Positions 17,818 through 26,814 of a stretch of DNA of 64,000 bases are shown piece after piece (positions within the stretch are counted from its first letter, which is position 1; the number at the start of each line of letters is the position of its first letter). Below the pieces are notes generated by a model that saw nothing but the letters and a program-made list of their open reading frames with translations, did not search any database and had not been told where the DNA came from. Origin of the DNA: Rhodococcus sp. B7740 (GTDB lineage: Bacteria; Actinomycetota; Actinomycetes; Mycobacteriales; Mycobacteriaceae); assembly GCF_000954115.1 (NCBI RefSeq), contig NZ_CP010797.1:2170001-2234000 (forward strand), read 5' to 3'. The position numbers were made by a program, and so were the translations under genes.

Positions 17818-18435
17818 ATGACCGCGACATCCACCTGGCGAACGTACGAGGGCTCGAACCTCTCCCCTGCCTTGTCGTCGGCGTTGAAGACGTTCGTGGA
17901 ACAGGGCTACCACGGAACATCGGTGCGGCAGATCGCAGCAGAAGCCGGACTGTCGGTTCCCGGGCTCTACCACCACTTTCCGTCGAAGCAGGCTCTTCTG
18001 GTGGGCATCATGGACGCGGCGATGGACGAGCTGTTGGAACGAACTCGATCGGCCGAGGCCGGTGCCGGTACGTCGCCGAGTGACCGTTTCGACGCCGTCG
18101 TCGAATCGCTACTGCTGTTCCACATTCACAGGCGCGACGCCGCATTCGTGTGCTCGACGGAAATCCGCAGCCTGGATCCCGGGAACCGCTCCGCCTACAT
18201 TGCCAAACGGGACGAGGAGCAGCGACTGCTCGACGCGATCGTCGCCGCCGGTGTCGATGCGGGCCTGTTCGACACACCGCACCCGAGGGACGCCAGTCGA
18301 GCCGTGACGACGATGTGTGTCGGCGTAGCGACGTGGTATCGACCGGACGGGCCGTCGACTCCGAGCGAGCTGGTGGCGGTCTATCTCGACATCGCCCGTC
18401 GCACGGTGGGTGCCACGACCGGCGGGCACCGATAG
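17818..18435 (+). CDS. TetR-family regulator of the flanking acyl-CoA operons
   Basis: 205 residues. The N-terminal helix-turn-helix (FVEQGYHGTSVRQIAAEAGL, then GLYHHFPSKQALL) is followed by a C-terminal ligand domain of the FadR/KstR-like style. It sits between the ligase/transporter operon and the dehydrogenase/phosphotransferase operon, each preceded by the same 22-bp site. It is therefore the obvious local repressor, probably relieved by an acyl-CoA. No operator copy lies directly on its own leaderless promoter, although copy 1 is about 80 bases upstream. Confidence 0.85.
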   Translation: MTATSTWRTYEGSNLSPALSSALKTFVEQGYHGTSVRQIAAEAGLSVPGLYHHFPSKQALLVGIMDAAMDELLERTRSAEAGAGTSPSDRFDAVVESLLLFHIHRRDAAFVCSTEIRSLDPGNRSAYIAKRDEEQRLLDAIVAAGVDAGLFDTPHPRDASRAVTTMCVGVATWYRPDGPSTPSELVAVYLDIARRTVGATTGGHR

Positions 18436-18485
18436 CTACCCGGGGATCCTTGACCCGACCGACCGATTGTGCCAATCTTCCAGTG

Positions 18486-18507
18486 ACCGAGCGAGTGTTC
18501 GGTCGGT
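18486..18507. promoter_or_regulatory. TetR operator copy 2 (dehydrogenase side)
   Basis: An exact reverse complement of 17706-17727, located 20 bases upstream of the GTG start of the acyl-CoA dehydrogenase. It would block that promoter when bound. Confidence 0.75.
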
Positions 18508-18526
18508 ATCGGAATGGGAGCGCATC

Positions 18527-19738
18527 GTGGCCATCGATCTGACGTACGACCCCGACATCGAGAAGCTGATCGATCGGACACGCACGTTCACCCGCAATCA
18601 TGTGCTTCCCATCGAAGACCGATTCCTGGGCAACGTCGCCGACGCCGGAGGTGACGATCTACGCATCGAGATGCAGGCGGCCGCCAAGGACGCAGGCGTG
18701 TTCGCGCCGCACGCGCCGGTCGAGTACGGCGGCCACGGGCTGTCGATGAGCGACCGGGCACCGGTGTTCGAGGAAGCCGGATACTCGCTGTTCGGTCCGA
18801 TCGCCCTCAACCTCGGAGCCCCCGACGAAGGCAACGTGCACATGCTCGCTCACATCGCGTCGGCAGCGCAGAAAGAGCAGTTTCTCGCTCCGCTCGCGCG
18901 CGGCGACGTGCGGTCGGCTTTCGCGATGACCGAACCCGCGCCGGGTGCCGGTTCCGATCCCGCGGCACTCACCACCGCCGCCGAGCGAGTCGAGGGTGGC
19001 TGGAAGATCAACGGGCACAAGTGGTTCATCACCGGAGCCGACGGCGCAGGCTTCTTCATCATCATGGCCCGCACCTCGGGCGCGCCCGGCGATCGCGGCG
19101 GGGCCACGATGTTCCTGGCACCCGCCGACACCGCGGGAATCAGGGTCGGCCGACACATCGGTACTTTGGACAAAGCGATGATCGGCGGTCACTGCGAGGT
19201 GTTCTTCGAGAACGCGTTCGTGCCCGACGAGAACGTGCTCGGTGCCGTCGACGAGGGATTCGCTTACGCCCAGGTTCGATTGGGCCCTGCCCGGATGACG
19301 CACGTGATGCGCTGGCTCGGAGCCTCCCGCCGTGCGCACGACATCGCCGTCGCGCAGGTTGCCCGGCGCGAGGGATTCGGCGGAAAGCTCGGAGACCTCG
19401 GCATGGTGCAGAAGATGGTCGCGGACAACGAGATCGACATCGCGGCCACCAGGGCGCTGCTGACGGTGGCGTGCTTCGAGTTGGATCGAGGTGGGCACGC
19501 GGCCAACGAGACGTCGATCGCGAAGACGTTCGCTGCCGAGGCCATCTTCCGTATCGTCGACCGCAGTATCCAGATGTGCGGCGGCCTCGGGGTTTCCGAC
19601 GATCTTCCGTTGGCCAGGCTCTCCCGCGAAGTACGCCCGTTCCGGGTCTACGACGGCCCGTCCGAGGTACACCGGTGGGCCATCGCCAAGCGGACGATCG
19701 GTGCTGCCAAGCGCGCAGCGCGGGAGGCACAGGCGTGA
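18527..19738 (+). CDS. Acyl-CoA dehydrogenase family protein
   Basis: 403 residues with family signatures: AMTEPAPGAGSDPAAL (FAD/substrate loop), KWFITGADGAGF, and the C-terminal QMCGGLGVSDDLPLARLSREVR with the YDGPSEVH loop. GTG 18527 has GGGAG 6 bases upstream. Its stop overlaps the start of an aminoglycoside-phosphotransferase-fold gene. This dehydrogenase/kinase pairing is the same as in mammalian ACAD10/ACAD11 and bacterial LvaC/LvaA, which act on 4-hydroxyacyl-CoAs. That assignment is inference from context. Confidence 0.88.
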   Translation: MAIDLTYDPDIEKLIDRTRTFTRNHVLPIEDRFLGNVADAGGDDLRIEMQAAAKDAGVFAPHAPVEYGGHGLSMSDRAPVFEEAGYSLFGPIALNLGAPDEGNVHMLAHIASAAQKEQFLAPLARGDVRSAFAMTEPAPGAGSDPAALTTAAERVEGGWKINGHKWFITGADGAGFFIIMARTSGAPGDRGGATMFLAPADTAGIRVGRHIGTLDKAMIGGHCEVFFENAFVPDENVLGAVDEGFAYAQVRLGPARMTHVMRWLGASRRAHDIAVAQVARREGFGGKLGDLGMVQKMVADNEIDIAATRALLTVACFELDRGGHAANETSIAKTFAAEAIFRIVDRSIQMCGGLGVSDDLPLARLSREVRPFRVYDGPSEVHRWAIAKRTIGAAKRAAREAQA

Positions 19739-20760
19739 GCGAACTGCCCGGTATGAATCTCGTTGCGCTGGAGAGGTTTCTTCGAGAACACGGAATCGAC
19801 GTCGACGGCGCATTGTCGGTCGAGATGATCAGCGGCGGTCGGTCCAATCTCACCTACCGGGCGTTCGACGACACCTCGACCTGGGTCGTCCGTCGACCTC
19901 CCACCAGTGGGCTGACGCCCTCCGCGCACGACATGGCCCGGGAATGGGCCGTCACCGAGGCGCTGGCGGGCACCGATGTACCGGTCGCTCGCACCGTCGC
20001 GTTCGACCGAGACGGTTCCACGTTGGGTGCGCCCATGACCGTCGTGGAGTTCGTCCCCGGCCGAGTGGTCCGCACGCGGGAAGATCTCGACGATCTGACG
20101 GACGAGCAGGTCACTGCCAACGCCGCGGAGCTGGTTCGAGTTCTCGCGCGACTGCATGCGGTGGATCCGGACGCCGTCGGCCTGGGTACCTTCGGCCGAC
20201 CCGACGGTTTCGTCGCGCGGCAGGTCGCCACGTGGGCTCGGCAGTGGGACCGAGTCAAGACTCGCGACCTGCCCGATGTCGACCGATTGCATCGCGCGCT
20301 CGAAGCGGCGGTACCGGCGGGATCTGCGTCGTCCATCGTGCACGGCGACTATCGTGTCGACAACACCATTCTCGACGCCGATGACGTCGGTTCCGTTGCT
20401 GCGGTGGTGGACTGGGAGATGTCGACGCTCGGTGATCCCCTGACCGACGTCGCACTGATGTGCATCTACCGCCAACCGGTCTTCGATGCGGTCCTCGGCG
20501 CAGACGCTGCATGGACGAGCGATCGATACCCGTCCGCGGCGGACCTCGCACAACACTACGCAGTGGAATCCGGTCGAGAACTTCATGATTGGGGCTTCTA
20601 CCTCGCCCTGGCCAATTTCAAGCTCGGAGTGATCGGTGAGGGAATCACCCACCGCGCGCTGTCGGGCTCCGACACCGGGGCCGGTGCAGGCAATGCCGCG
20701 GAGGCCACCGGGGAGTTCATCGCGGCCGGGCTACGGGCACTCGCAGGAGCCACCGACTGA
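19735..20760 (+). CDS. Aminoglycoside phosphotransferase-fold kinase (LvaA/ACAD10-like)
   Basis: 341 residues. The catalytic loop HGDYRVDN is at 203-210 and the metal-binding DWE at 226-228, both intact. An N-terminal glycine-rich ISGGRSNLTY (32-41) contacts ATP. The GTG start overlaps the acyl-CoA dehydrogenase stop (GTGA). In LvaA and ACAD10/11 systems such a kinase phosphorylates the 4-hydroxyl of a hydroxyacyl-CoA so that the dehydrogenase partner can eliminate phosphate. Antibiotic resistance is not implied. It converges with the GH43-like gene. Confidence 0.87.
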   Translation: MSELPGMNLVALERFLREHGIDVDGALSVEMISGGRSNLTYRAFDDTSTWVVRRPPTSGLTPSAHDMAREWAVTEALAGTDVPVARTVAFDRDGSTLGAPMTVVEFVPGRVVRTREDLDDLTDEQVTANAAELVRVLARLHAVDPDAVGLGTFGRPDGFVARQVATWARQWDRVKTRDLPDVDRLHRALEAAVPAGSASSIVHGDYRVDNTILDADDVGSVAAVVDWEMSTLGDPLTDVALMCIYRQPVFDAVLGADAAWTSDRYPSAADLAQHYAVESGRELHDWGFYLALANFKLGVIGEGITHRALSGSDTGAGAGNAAEATGEFIAAGLRALAGATD

Positions 20761-20774
20761 CGCGAAAACCACTG

Positions 20775-21770
20775 TCAGGCGGGCTCTCTCATCACACCGA
20801 CGTGACGGACGGTGTCCGACACACCCGGGAGTTCCCGAGGCTCGGACCAGGTGTTCAACCCGTCGGTGCTGTCGGAGTAGAAGTACTTTCTGTTGGTGTA
20901 GTCGTCGTAGTACAACCGCCATGTACCGTCGGGTAATTCGATGACGGTCGGACCTTCTTTCAGTGGCCCGAAATCGCGGCTGGGGACGAGGGTGTACGGA
21001 CCGATCGACGACGGCGCCGTCCAGTGTTCGATGACCTTGTGGGTCTCGTTCTTGGTGAACGTGTGATAGGTCGGCCCCACTTTCACCACAGTGGTGTCGA
21101 TGTGGTCGGCTCCGATGCCGACGAACGGAACCGGAAAGCTCCACATCCTCAGGCCCGGATCCAGGGCCGTCATCAGATACGGCACGAACCCACCGCCGGT
21201 GGACAGGGACACGATGACGCTGACACGGTCTCCCTCGACGAACCACTCCGGTGCCCACGCCTTCGTGGTGAACGGAGACAACGACGGTCCGTCCGAGAAG
21301 CCGGCCGATCCGCTGAACCCGGATGGGCTGGCCGAGCCGGTACCGGCTCCGGTGCCCGGGAGGAAAGCGCAGCAGAACGGAATCGGGAAGTTCTGCAGGA
21401 ACGTCCAGTTCACGCGGTCACTGCTGCGCGCGAAGCCGATGTTCGCACCGCCGCCGGTCGTGTACGTCACGTAGTACATACCGTCGGTGTGCCGGAATAT
21501 GCTCGCGTCACGCACGACTCCGGACGGGGGTCGGTACGCCGCTGTCTGCAGCGCTGTGAAATCGGTGCCGTCGCCGGATTCGTAGACATCCATGTCTCGA
21601 TCGCTGTCGTTACCGAACGCCACCATCGTGTAGCGCCACACAGAGGGTGCAGCGGCACCGGTTCCTGCAGCAGAGAACAGCAACCCGGCGACCGCCAGGA
21701 TCACCATGGGTACGACGAGAAGGAACCTGCGCGCGGTCGATATCACCGACGAAGTATGTCCGAGTCGCAC
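20775..21770 (-). CDS. Secreted five-bladed beta-propeller glycoside hydrolase (GH43-like)
   Basis: About 331 residues. An N-terminal signal peptide (STARRFLLVVPMVILAVAGL, then Ala-rich) precedes a GH43/GH32-like propeller. RDASIFRHTDGMYYVTYTTG resembles the catalytic-base blade, KAWAPEWFVEGDRVSVIVSL is the next blade, and KEGPTVIELPDGTWRLYYDD carries the glutamate expected for the general acid. It probably cleaves an arabinose- or xylose-containing glycan outside the cell; araBDA lies 6 kb away. GTG 21770 and GTG 21746 both give a complete signal peptide. The catalytic set is incomplete by eye, so activity is tentative. Confidence 0.72.
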   Translation of the reverse strand: MRLGHTSSVISTARRFLLVVPMVILAVAGLLFSAAGTGAAAPSVWRYTMVAFGNDSDRDMDVYESGDGTDFTALQTAAYRPPSGVVRDASIFRHTDGMYYVTYTTGGGANIGFARSSDRVNWTFLQNFPIPFCCAFLPGTGAGTGSASPSGFSGSAGFSDGPSLSPFTTKAWAPEWFVEGDRVSVIVSLSTGGGFVPYLMTALDPGLRMWSFPVPFVGIGADHIDTTVVKVGPTYHTFTKNETHKVIEHWTAPSSIGPYTLVPSRDFGPLKEGPTVIELPDGTWRLYYDDYTNRKYFYSDSTDGLNTWSEPRELPGVSDTVRHVGVMREPA

Positions 21771-21820
21771 GCACCATGCGTACCTTCGGTAACAGAAACA
21801 ACAGATTGCTACTGATGTTG

Positions 21821-23428
21821 TTATGAATGCGAAATATACTGCGTGATCGGCTTGGCCTGGTACATCTCGTGATCGGCATCGTCGAGTATGTCCAGGGCAC
21901 TTCGGGTGTCGTCGCGGTCGACGGTCACGCCGCCGATGCTCGCAGTCACCGTCAACACCCGCCCCGCGACCGTGATCGGTGTGGCGAGTTCGGCGCGTAC
22001 GTCGTCGGCCTCGGTCCCCACACAGTGCGAAACGACGGCCACGAACTCGTCGCCTCCGATACGCCCCACGAAGGCCTCGGCCGGAAGGGCTCGCGTCAGA
22101 CGGTCTGCGACCACACCCAGAACGGCGTCGCCGACGGTGTGACCGTACAGATCGTTGATGGTCTTGAAGTTGTCGAGGTCGATGAACAGCACGGCCATCG
22201 AGTCCTCGCGATCGGACTCCGACAACTGCTCGTCCAGACGAGCCAGGATCAACGGCCTGTTCGGCAGGCCGGTCAGGTCGTCGTGTGTGGCCGCATGCTC
22301 GAGCTTCATGCTCATCCGATAGGTGTCGGTGATGTCGACGAACGTCGCGACGACCGAGGGGGTCGGGTCGGATGCAGTGAGCATCGTCGCCGTCAAGGAC
22401 AACCAGAAGTGTCGGCCGTCCCGGCGCCGTTCGATTCCGATCACGGCCTGGCAGGGTTGTCCGGTCTTGCTGGTGACGGCGACCGGGTGCTCGTGCGGCT
22501 CGATCGGCCCCTCGTCGGTGCCGTACACGCGAAACGGAAGGACCGACGCCTGTCCTGCCGTCGCCATTCCGACCTGAATGTCGAGAATCGTCTTCGCTGC
22601 GAGGTTCGCCGATTCGATGCGGCCGGAGTGATCGAGGACCACCACCCCCGCCTCCAGCGATTCCACGACGGCGGTGAAGTGTTCCTCGACTCTGCGCACC
22701 GCGCTCTGGTCGGCACAGACCAACACGTAACCGTCGGGCATCTGGGCTGCGGAGACCATCACGGCCAGCGCCGATCCGTCCGCGTGCCGATGCGACTCGC
22801 ACAGCCGACCACCGAGACCGAGAATGGCCGCCGGATCGCACGGCACCCCCACCGCATGCGAGACGCTACGCCCGAGTACGTCCGCGGCCGGTCGTCCGTA
22901 GACCGACTCGGCGGCGGGATTCCAACTCGACACCAGACCGTCGGCGGACACCCCGATGATGGCGTCGCTGACGTGCTCGACCAGTGCAGCTTGCTTCTGC
23001 AGCGCCCTCTGCGCAGCCTTGTGCTCGGTGAGATCCCGAAGTATCACCTGGTATGCCGGCTCGCCGTTCCAGACCGTGCGAACCGACACCGCTTCCATTG
23101 TCAGGACCGTCCCGTCCAGGGCCAGTACCGTCGCCTCCGACGCTGCACTGGCGGTGCCGTGCCTGTCGAGGGCGGCGATCCGTTCGAGCATGGGCCCAAC
23201 GGACTCGGGGGCGATGAACGCCGTGATCGGGCGGCCGATGACGTCGGCGGCACTCCGGGCACGGAGATACTTCATTCCGGCGGGGTTGAGGTAGACCATC
23301 ACGCCTCGTCGGTGGACTCCGATCGCATCCGGTGAATGTTCGACGAGAACCCGATATCGATCCGCCAGTCCTGGCGACGCTGCACGTGAATCAGGGTCGC
23401 CGACGCTGTTGCGCTCCCCTGATTCCAT
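21821..23428 (-). CDS. Triple-PAS diguanylate cyclase
   Basis: 535 residues from ATG 23428, with GAGGA upstream. Three PAS folds (about 20-140, 145-265, 268-375) are followed by a GGDEF domain (about 390-530). The active-site GGDEF is intact at about 458-462, within GRIGGDEF. The RxxD inhibitory site normally just before it is absent, suggesting no product inhibition. There is no transmembrane helix or EAL domain, so it is a soluble c-di-GMP synthase responding to a cytoplasmic signal or cofactor. Monocistronic. Confidence 0.88.
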   Translation of the reverse strand: MESGERNSVGDPDSRAASPGLADRYRVLVEHSPDAIGVHRRGVMVYLNPAGMKYLRARSAADVIGRPITAFIAPESVGPMLERIAALDRHGTASAASEATVLALDGTVLTMEAVSVRTVWNGEPAYQVILRDLTEHKAAQRALQKQAALVEHVSDAIIGVSADGLVSSWNPAAESVYGRPAADVLGRSVSHAVGVPCDPAAILGLGGRLCESHRHADGSALAVMVSAAQMPDGYVLVCADQSAVRRVEEHFTAVVESLEAGVVVLDHSGRIESANLAAKTILDIQVGMATAGQASVLPFRVYGTDEGPIEPHEHPVAVTSKTGQPCQAVIGIERRRDGRHFWLSLTATMLTASDPTPSVVATFVDITDTYRMSMKLEHAATHDDLTGLPNRPLILARLDEQLSESDREDSMAVLFIDLDNFKTINDLYGHTVGDAVLGVVADRLTRALPAEAFVGRIGGDEFVAVVSHCVGTEADDVRAELATPITVAGRVLTVTASIGGVTVDRDDTRSALDILDDADHEMYQAKPITQYISHS

Positions 23429-23619
23429 GCTCGGTCCTCGCGTTCGTAGACGGACGGTCAACACCCGATTGAACCACCTGCCGAGGCACCTCTGGAGTGT
23501 ACCGCCCGATTCGGGCGCTATGCCTCTTTCTCGGCTGGACCCGATGCCGGTTTACCGGGCTAAATCGAGGAGCGAGCCGAATCCGGTTCGCGTACCTCGA
23601 AAAGAAATGGATTTCGACG

Positions 23620-24777
23620 ATGAGCTCTCATGGCATCGACATCACCGGGATCGGCGCGCTGTCCGGCTACGGCTGGGGCGCATCCGCACTGTGGGACGGC
23701 CTCTTCACCGGCAAGGCGGCGGCCACCCTGCACCACGACCAGACCAGACCCGGGCACAATCCGGTGTGGCTCGCGAAAGTTCCCGACGGCGGGGACGAGA
23801 ACGACGGATCGAGTCGATTCGGGCGTGCACTTCGCGGGGCCGCACGCGAAGCCGTCGAAGATGCGTTGGCGCGTGGCTGGCAGCCGGGTCGACGGGTGGG
23901 TCTGATCCATGCCGTCGTCCTGGGTGAAGTGGACGAGTGGCGCAACTTCTATCTGCGCGACGGCGGAGAACGCCGTGTTCGGGACTACCTGACGCTGATG
24001 CCGTCTACCCCGGTGTCGCTGTTGATGCAGGAATACGGCTTTCACGGCCCGGCGATGAACGTCTCGGCGATGTGCGCGTCGGGCAACGCCGGTCTGCTCA
24101 CCGCCAAGATGTGGCTCGATACGGCATTCGTCGACGACGTGGTGTTCGTCGCCACGGATCTGTCCCTGACTCCGGAGAACATCGACCACTTCGTCAAGCT
24201 CGGCGTCGGTGTCGTGGACGTGGAGCCGCAGGAAGGCTGCCGGCCGTTCCAAGAAGGTAGCCGCGGTTTCGGAATGGGCGAGGCCGCAACGGCATTCGTA
24301 CTGTCGACGCGCAGTTCGGCGTCGTACGCACGGGTGCTGGGCGGTTCGATGACACACGACGCGTTTCACGCCACCTCGATCGACCCTGCGCTCACCCAGG
24401 TGCGGGACTGCTTCGAGCAGGCCTTGGCCGACGCCGACGTCACTGCCGAGCAGGTGCGGTATCTCAACGCCCACGGACCCGGCACCGCGCAGTGCGATGC
24501 AGCGGAAACCACCATGTTGGAGACGGTGCTGGACTCCCACGCGCAGGTGTATTCGGTGAAGCCGTTGACCGGACATTGCCAAGGCGCGGCGTCGGCGATC
24601 GAAACCATCTCTGCGGTGATGGGATTCGAGCGTGGACTCGTGCCCGCAGCCCCGCAGGTATCCGACGCGCACCCGTTGCTGCTCGACGGTTTCACCGCTG
24701 CGGAGCCCGGCTTGACCGTCAAATCGTCCCTGGGAATGGGCGGACACAACTCGGTGGTGGTGCTGGCACCGGCATGA
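23620..24777 (+). CDS. Stand-alone beta-ketoacyl synthase (KAS fold)
   Basis: 385 residues. The thiolase-fold triad is present: C152 in SAMCASGNAG, H285 in NAHGPGT and H319 in LTGHCQGAAS. It should therefore condense acyl and malonyl units. It is somewhat short for FabF-type enzymes (about 410), and no acyl carrier protein, ketoreductase or other polyketide gene is nearby, so it may serve a distant pathway. The start is set by the conserved beginning, as ribosome-site evidence is weak. A strong hairpin follows its stop. Confidence 0.83.
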   Translation: MSSHGIDITGIGALSGYGWGASALWDGLFTGKAAATLHHDQTRPGHNPVWLAKVPDGGDENDGSSRFGRALRGAAREAVEDALARGWQPGRRVGLIHAVVLGEVDEWRNFYLRDGGERRVRDYLTLMPSTPVSLLMQEYGFHGPAMNVSAMCASGNAGLLTAKMWLDTAFVDDVVFVATDLSLTPENIDHFVKLGVGVVDVEPQEGCRPFQEGSRGFGMGEAATAFVLSTRSSASYARVLGGSMTHDAFHATSIDPALTQVRDCFEQALADADVTAEQVRYLNAHGPGTAQCDAAETTMLETVLDSHAQVYSVKPLTGHCQGAASAIETISAVMGFERGLVPAAPQVSDAHPLLLDGFTAAEPGLTVKSSLGMGGHNSVVVLAPA

Positions 24778-24790
24778 GTCGTCATCGGGG

Positions 24791-24818
24791 GCTCGGCAGC
24801 TCGCGTGGGCTGCCGAGC
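24791..24818 (+). terminator. GC-rich hairpin after the ketosynthase gene
   Basis: GCTCGGCAGC (24791-24800) and GCTGCCGAGC (24809-24818) are perfect 10-base arms around an 8-base loop, 13 bases after the ketosynthase stop. There is no T-run, as is common in high-GC actinobacteria. It could serve both the ketosynthase and the opposing small gene. Confidence 0.6.
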
Positions 24819-24846
24819 TCACGAGCGCCGCTCGGCGATCGAGCGA

Positions 24847-25075
24847 TCAGCCTGTGCTGACGGCAGTTTCGACAATGCGATAGAGGATCCGGGTGATCTG
24901 CTCGACGTCGTGACGGTCTCGAGGCGAGTACCGCAGGACGTAGGGCTCGGGAAGTCCGATCGGTGGGCGGCCGGCCAGCGGATGCAATCTTGGTGATTGC
25001 CCACCCCACCATGTTGGCGGGTAGCCCACCGGGGCCGAGTGCTTTCCATGCCGCGTAGTCCTCGGCGATGTTCAC
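24847..25075 (-). pseudogene. Small gene broken by a +1 frameshift
   Basis: From GTG 25075 one frame reads NIAEDYAAWKALGPGGLPAN and on to about 24970. The coherent sequence LPEPYVLRYSPRDRHDVEQI and ITRILYRIVETAVSTG then continues one base out of phase to TGA at 24847. The Y-x-x-W...GPGGLP...GW opening is, from memory, shared by small actinobacterial proteins of unknown function. The joined product would be about 75 residues. Either a real inactivating mutation or a sequencing error would explain it. Confidence is modest because the gene is short. Confidence 0.4.
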
Positions 25076-25097
25076 GAGCCGAGGACATTGGAGGCTT

Positions 25098-25304
25098 TCA
25101 CACCGACACTGCCTCGCCACAGATTCCGCACTGCTCGAACTGGACCCGCTTCCACCGAGCAACGGGGACGAAGAACAGCGTGAATTGCTGGTACTGCTTC
25201 ATGCGCGCCCACTGCGTGGCGTTGTGGCACCGCGGGCAGGTCCGCGTCGAGCCTGGGCCGACGTGTTTGCGCTTGCTGCCGAAACCGAAGAGTAGGAACA
25301 TCAC
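25098..25304 (-). CDS. Zinc-ribbon domain protein
   Basis: 68 residues with two Cys pairs, CPRCHN and CGIC, 35-40 residues apart, enough to bind one zinc. FTLFFVPVARW between them and the opening MFLLFGFGSKRK are typical of small actinobacterial zinc-ribbon proteins. Function is unknown; the aromatic middle may touch the membrane. It lies directly upstream of the broken small gene on the same strand. Confidence 0.7.
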   Translation of the reverse strand: MMFLLFGFGSKRKHVGPGSTRTCPRCHNATQWARMKQYQQFTLFFVPVARWKRVQFEQCGICGEAVSV

Positions 25305-25397
25305 CCCAGCATAGGTGTCACGAACATCCGCCGAACTCGGCGCAGCACGGTCACCGTCGCGTTCTTCTCGACTGTGACCGTGCCGGCAGGGTTGGTG

Positions 25398-26615
25398 TCA
25401 GCTCGCGATCATGCCGTGTGGATCGATGACGAATTTCTGAGCGACTCCGCTGTCGAATTCGCGGTAGCCCCGCGGTGCGTCGTCGAGGGTGATGACCGTC
25501 GCGTTCACCGCCTTCGCGATCGAAACACGTTCCTTCAGAATCGCATTCATCAACTCGCGGTGGTAGCTCATCACCGGGCACTGCCCGGTGGCGAACGACA
25601 GCGACTTGGCCCAACCGGTGCCGAGGCTGAGCGACAGAGCTCCGCGCTGAGCAGCCTCGTCCACGCCGCCGGGATCGCCGGTCACGTACAACCCCGGGAT
25701 GCCGATGCCGCCGCCTGCCGTGGTGATGTCCATGAGCGAGTTGAGAACCGTGGCCGGGGCCTCCCTCGACGAATCTCCACCGTGACCGCGGGCCTCGAAG
25801 CCCACCGCATCCACCGCGGCATCGACCTCTGGCACACCGAGAATCTGTTCGATCTGATCCTGCGGTGCACCCTTGCCCACGTCGACGGTCTCACAGCCGA
25901 ACGTTCGCGCCTGGGCCAACCGGTCGGCGTTCATGTCGCCCACGATCACCACCGACGCTCCCAGCAACTGCGCACCGACCGCAGCAGCGAGGCCGACCGG
26001 TCCCGCGCCCGCGATGTACACCGTCGCACCGGGTTTGACTCCTGCGGTGACCGCTCCGTGGAAGCCGGTGGGGAAGATGTCCGAGAGCATGGTCAGGTCG
26101 AGAATCTTCTCCAGAGCCTGATCACGATCGGGGAACTTCAGCAGGTTGAAGTCTGCGTACGGTGCCATGACGTACTCGGCTTGTCCGCCCACCCACCCGC
26201 CCATGTCGACGTAGCCGAAGGCCGAGCCAGGTCGATCGGGGTTGACGTTGAGACAGATTCCGGTCTTGCGCTCCTTGCAGTTTCGACACCGCCCGCAGGC
26301 GATGTTGAACGGAACCGAGCAGATGTCCCCCACCTTCAGGAACTCGACGTCGCGTCCGACCTCGACGATTTCGCCGGTGATCTCGTGGCCGAGCACCAGC
26401 CCCTCGGGCGCGGTCGTGCGCCCACGAACCATGTGCTGGTCACTGCCGCAGATGTTGGTCGAGACGACCTTCAGAATCACTCCGTGCTCGCACTTGCGTC
26501 CGACGTTGGCCGGATTCACTCCGGGGCCGTCGGTCAACTCCAGGCCCGGAAAAGCGATGTCCTGCACCTCTACCTTGCCTGGTCCTGCGTACGTCACTGC
26601 TCTGTTGTCTGCCAT
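25398..26615 (-). CDS. fdhA: Glutathione-independent formaldehyde dehydrogenase
   Basis: 405 residues of the zinc-dependent medium-chain dehydrogenase family. Catalytic zinc ligands are visible as C56 in NICGSDQHM and the GHE at 76-78. The structural zinc has four cysteines in CGRCRNCKERKTGIC (107, 110, 113, 121). The NAD-binding segment is AGAGPVGLAAA. Length and NICGSDQHMVRGR match FdhA of Pseudomonas putida, which oxidises formaldehyde to formate without glutathione; related dismutases exist. AGGAGAA precedes ATG 26615. Confidence 0.88.
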   Translation of the reverse strand: MADNRAVTYAGPGKVEVQDIAFPGLELTDGPGVNPANVGRKCEHGVILKVVSTNICGSDQHMVRGRTTAPEGLVLGHEITGEIVEVGRDVEFLKVGDICSVPFNIACGRCRNCKERKTGICLNVNPDRPGSAFGYVDMGGWVGGQAEYVMAPYADFNLLKFPDRDQALEKILDLTMLSDIFPTGFHGAVTAGVKPGATVYIAGAGPVGLAAAVGAQLLGASVVIVGDMNADRLAQARTFGCETVDVGKGAPQDQIEQILGVPEVDAAVDAVGFEARGHGGDSSREAPATVLNSLMDITTAGGGIGIPGLYVTGDPGGVDEAAQRGALSLSLGTGWAKSLSFATGQCPVMSYHRELMNAILKERVSIAKAVNATVITLDDAPRGYREFDSGVAQKFVIDPHGMIAS

Positions 26616-26814
26616 GAGTTCTCCTCTTCGGTGAGTGAGCTGCGCGACCGGCGGGCCGAGATCATCGAACTGATCGCGCATATGGCCCGCATCACACCAG
26701 TATGCACAGGCGCGCATGCGAGCGCTGCGAGTAACCCCGATCCGGACATAGGCGGCAAGGACCACCCGAGACGAACGCACCGTGTCGGATCCGCCCACTT
26801 CGCGATGCAGGCAC

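Noticed and set aside
19735..20760. Aminoglycoside resistance gene
   Set aside because: The fold matches, but coupling to an acyl-CoA dehydrogenase points to acyl-CoA metabolism.
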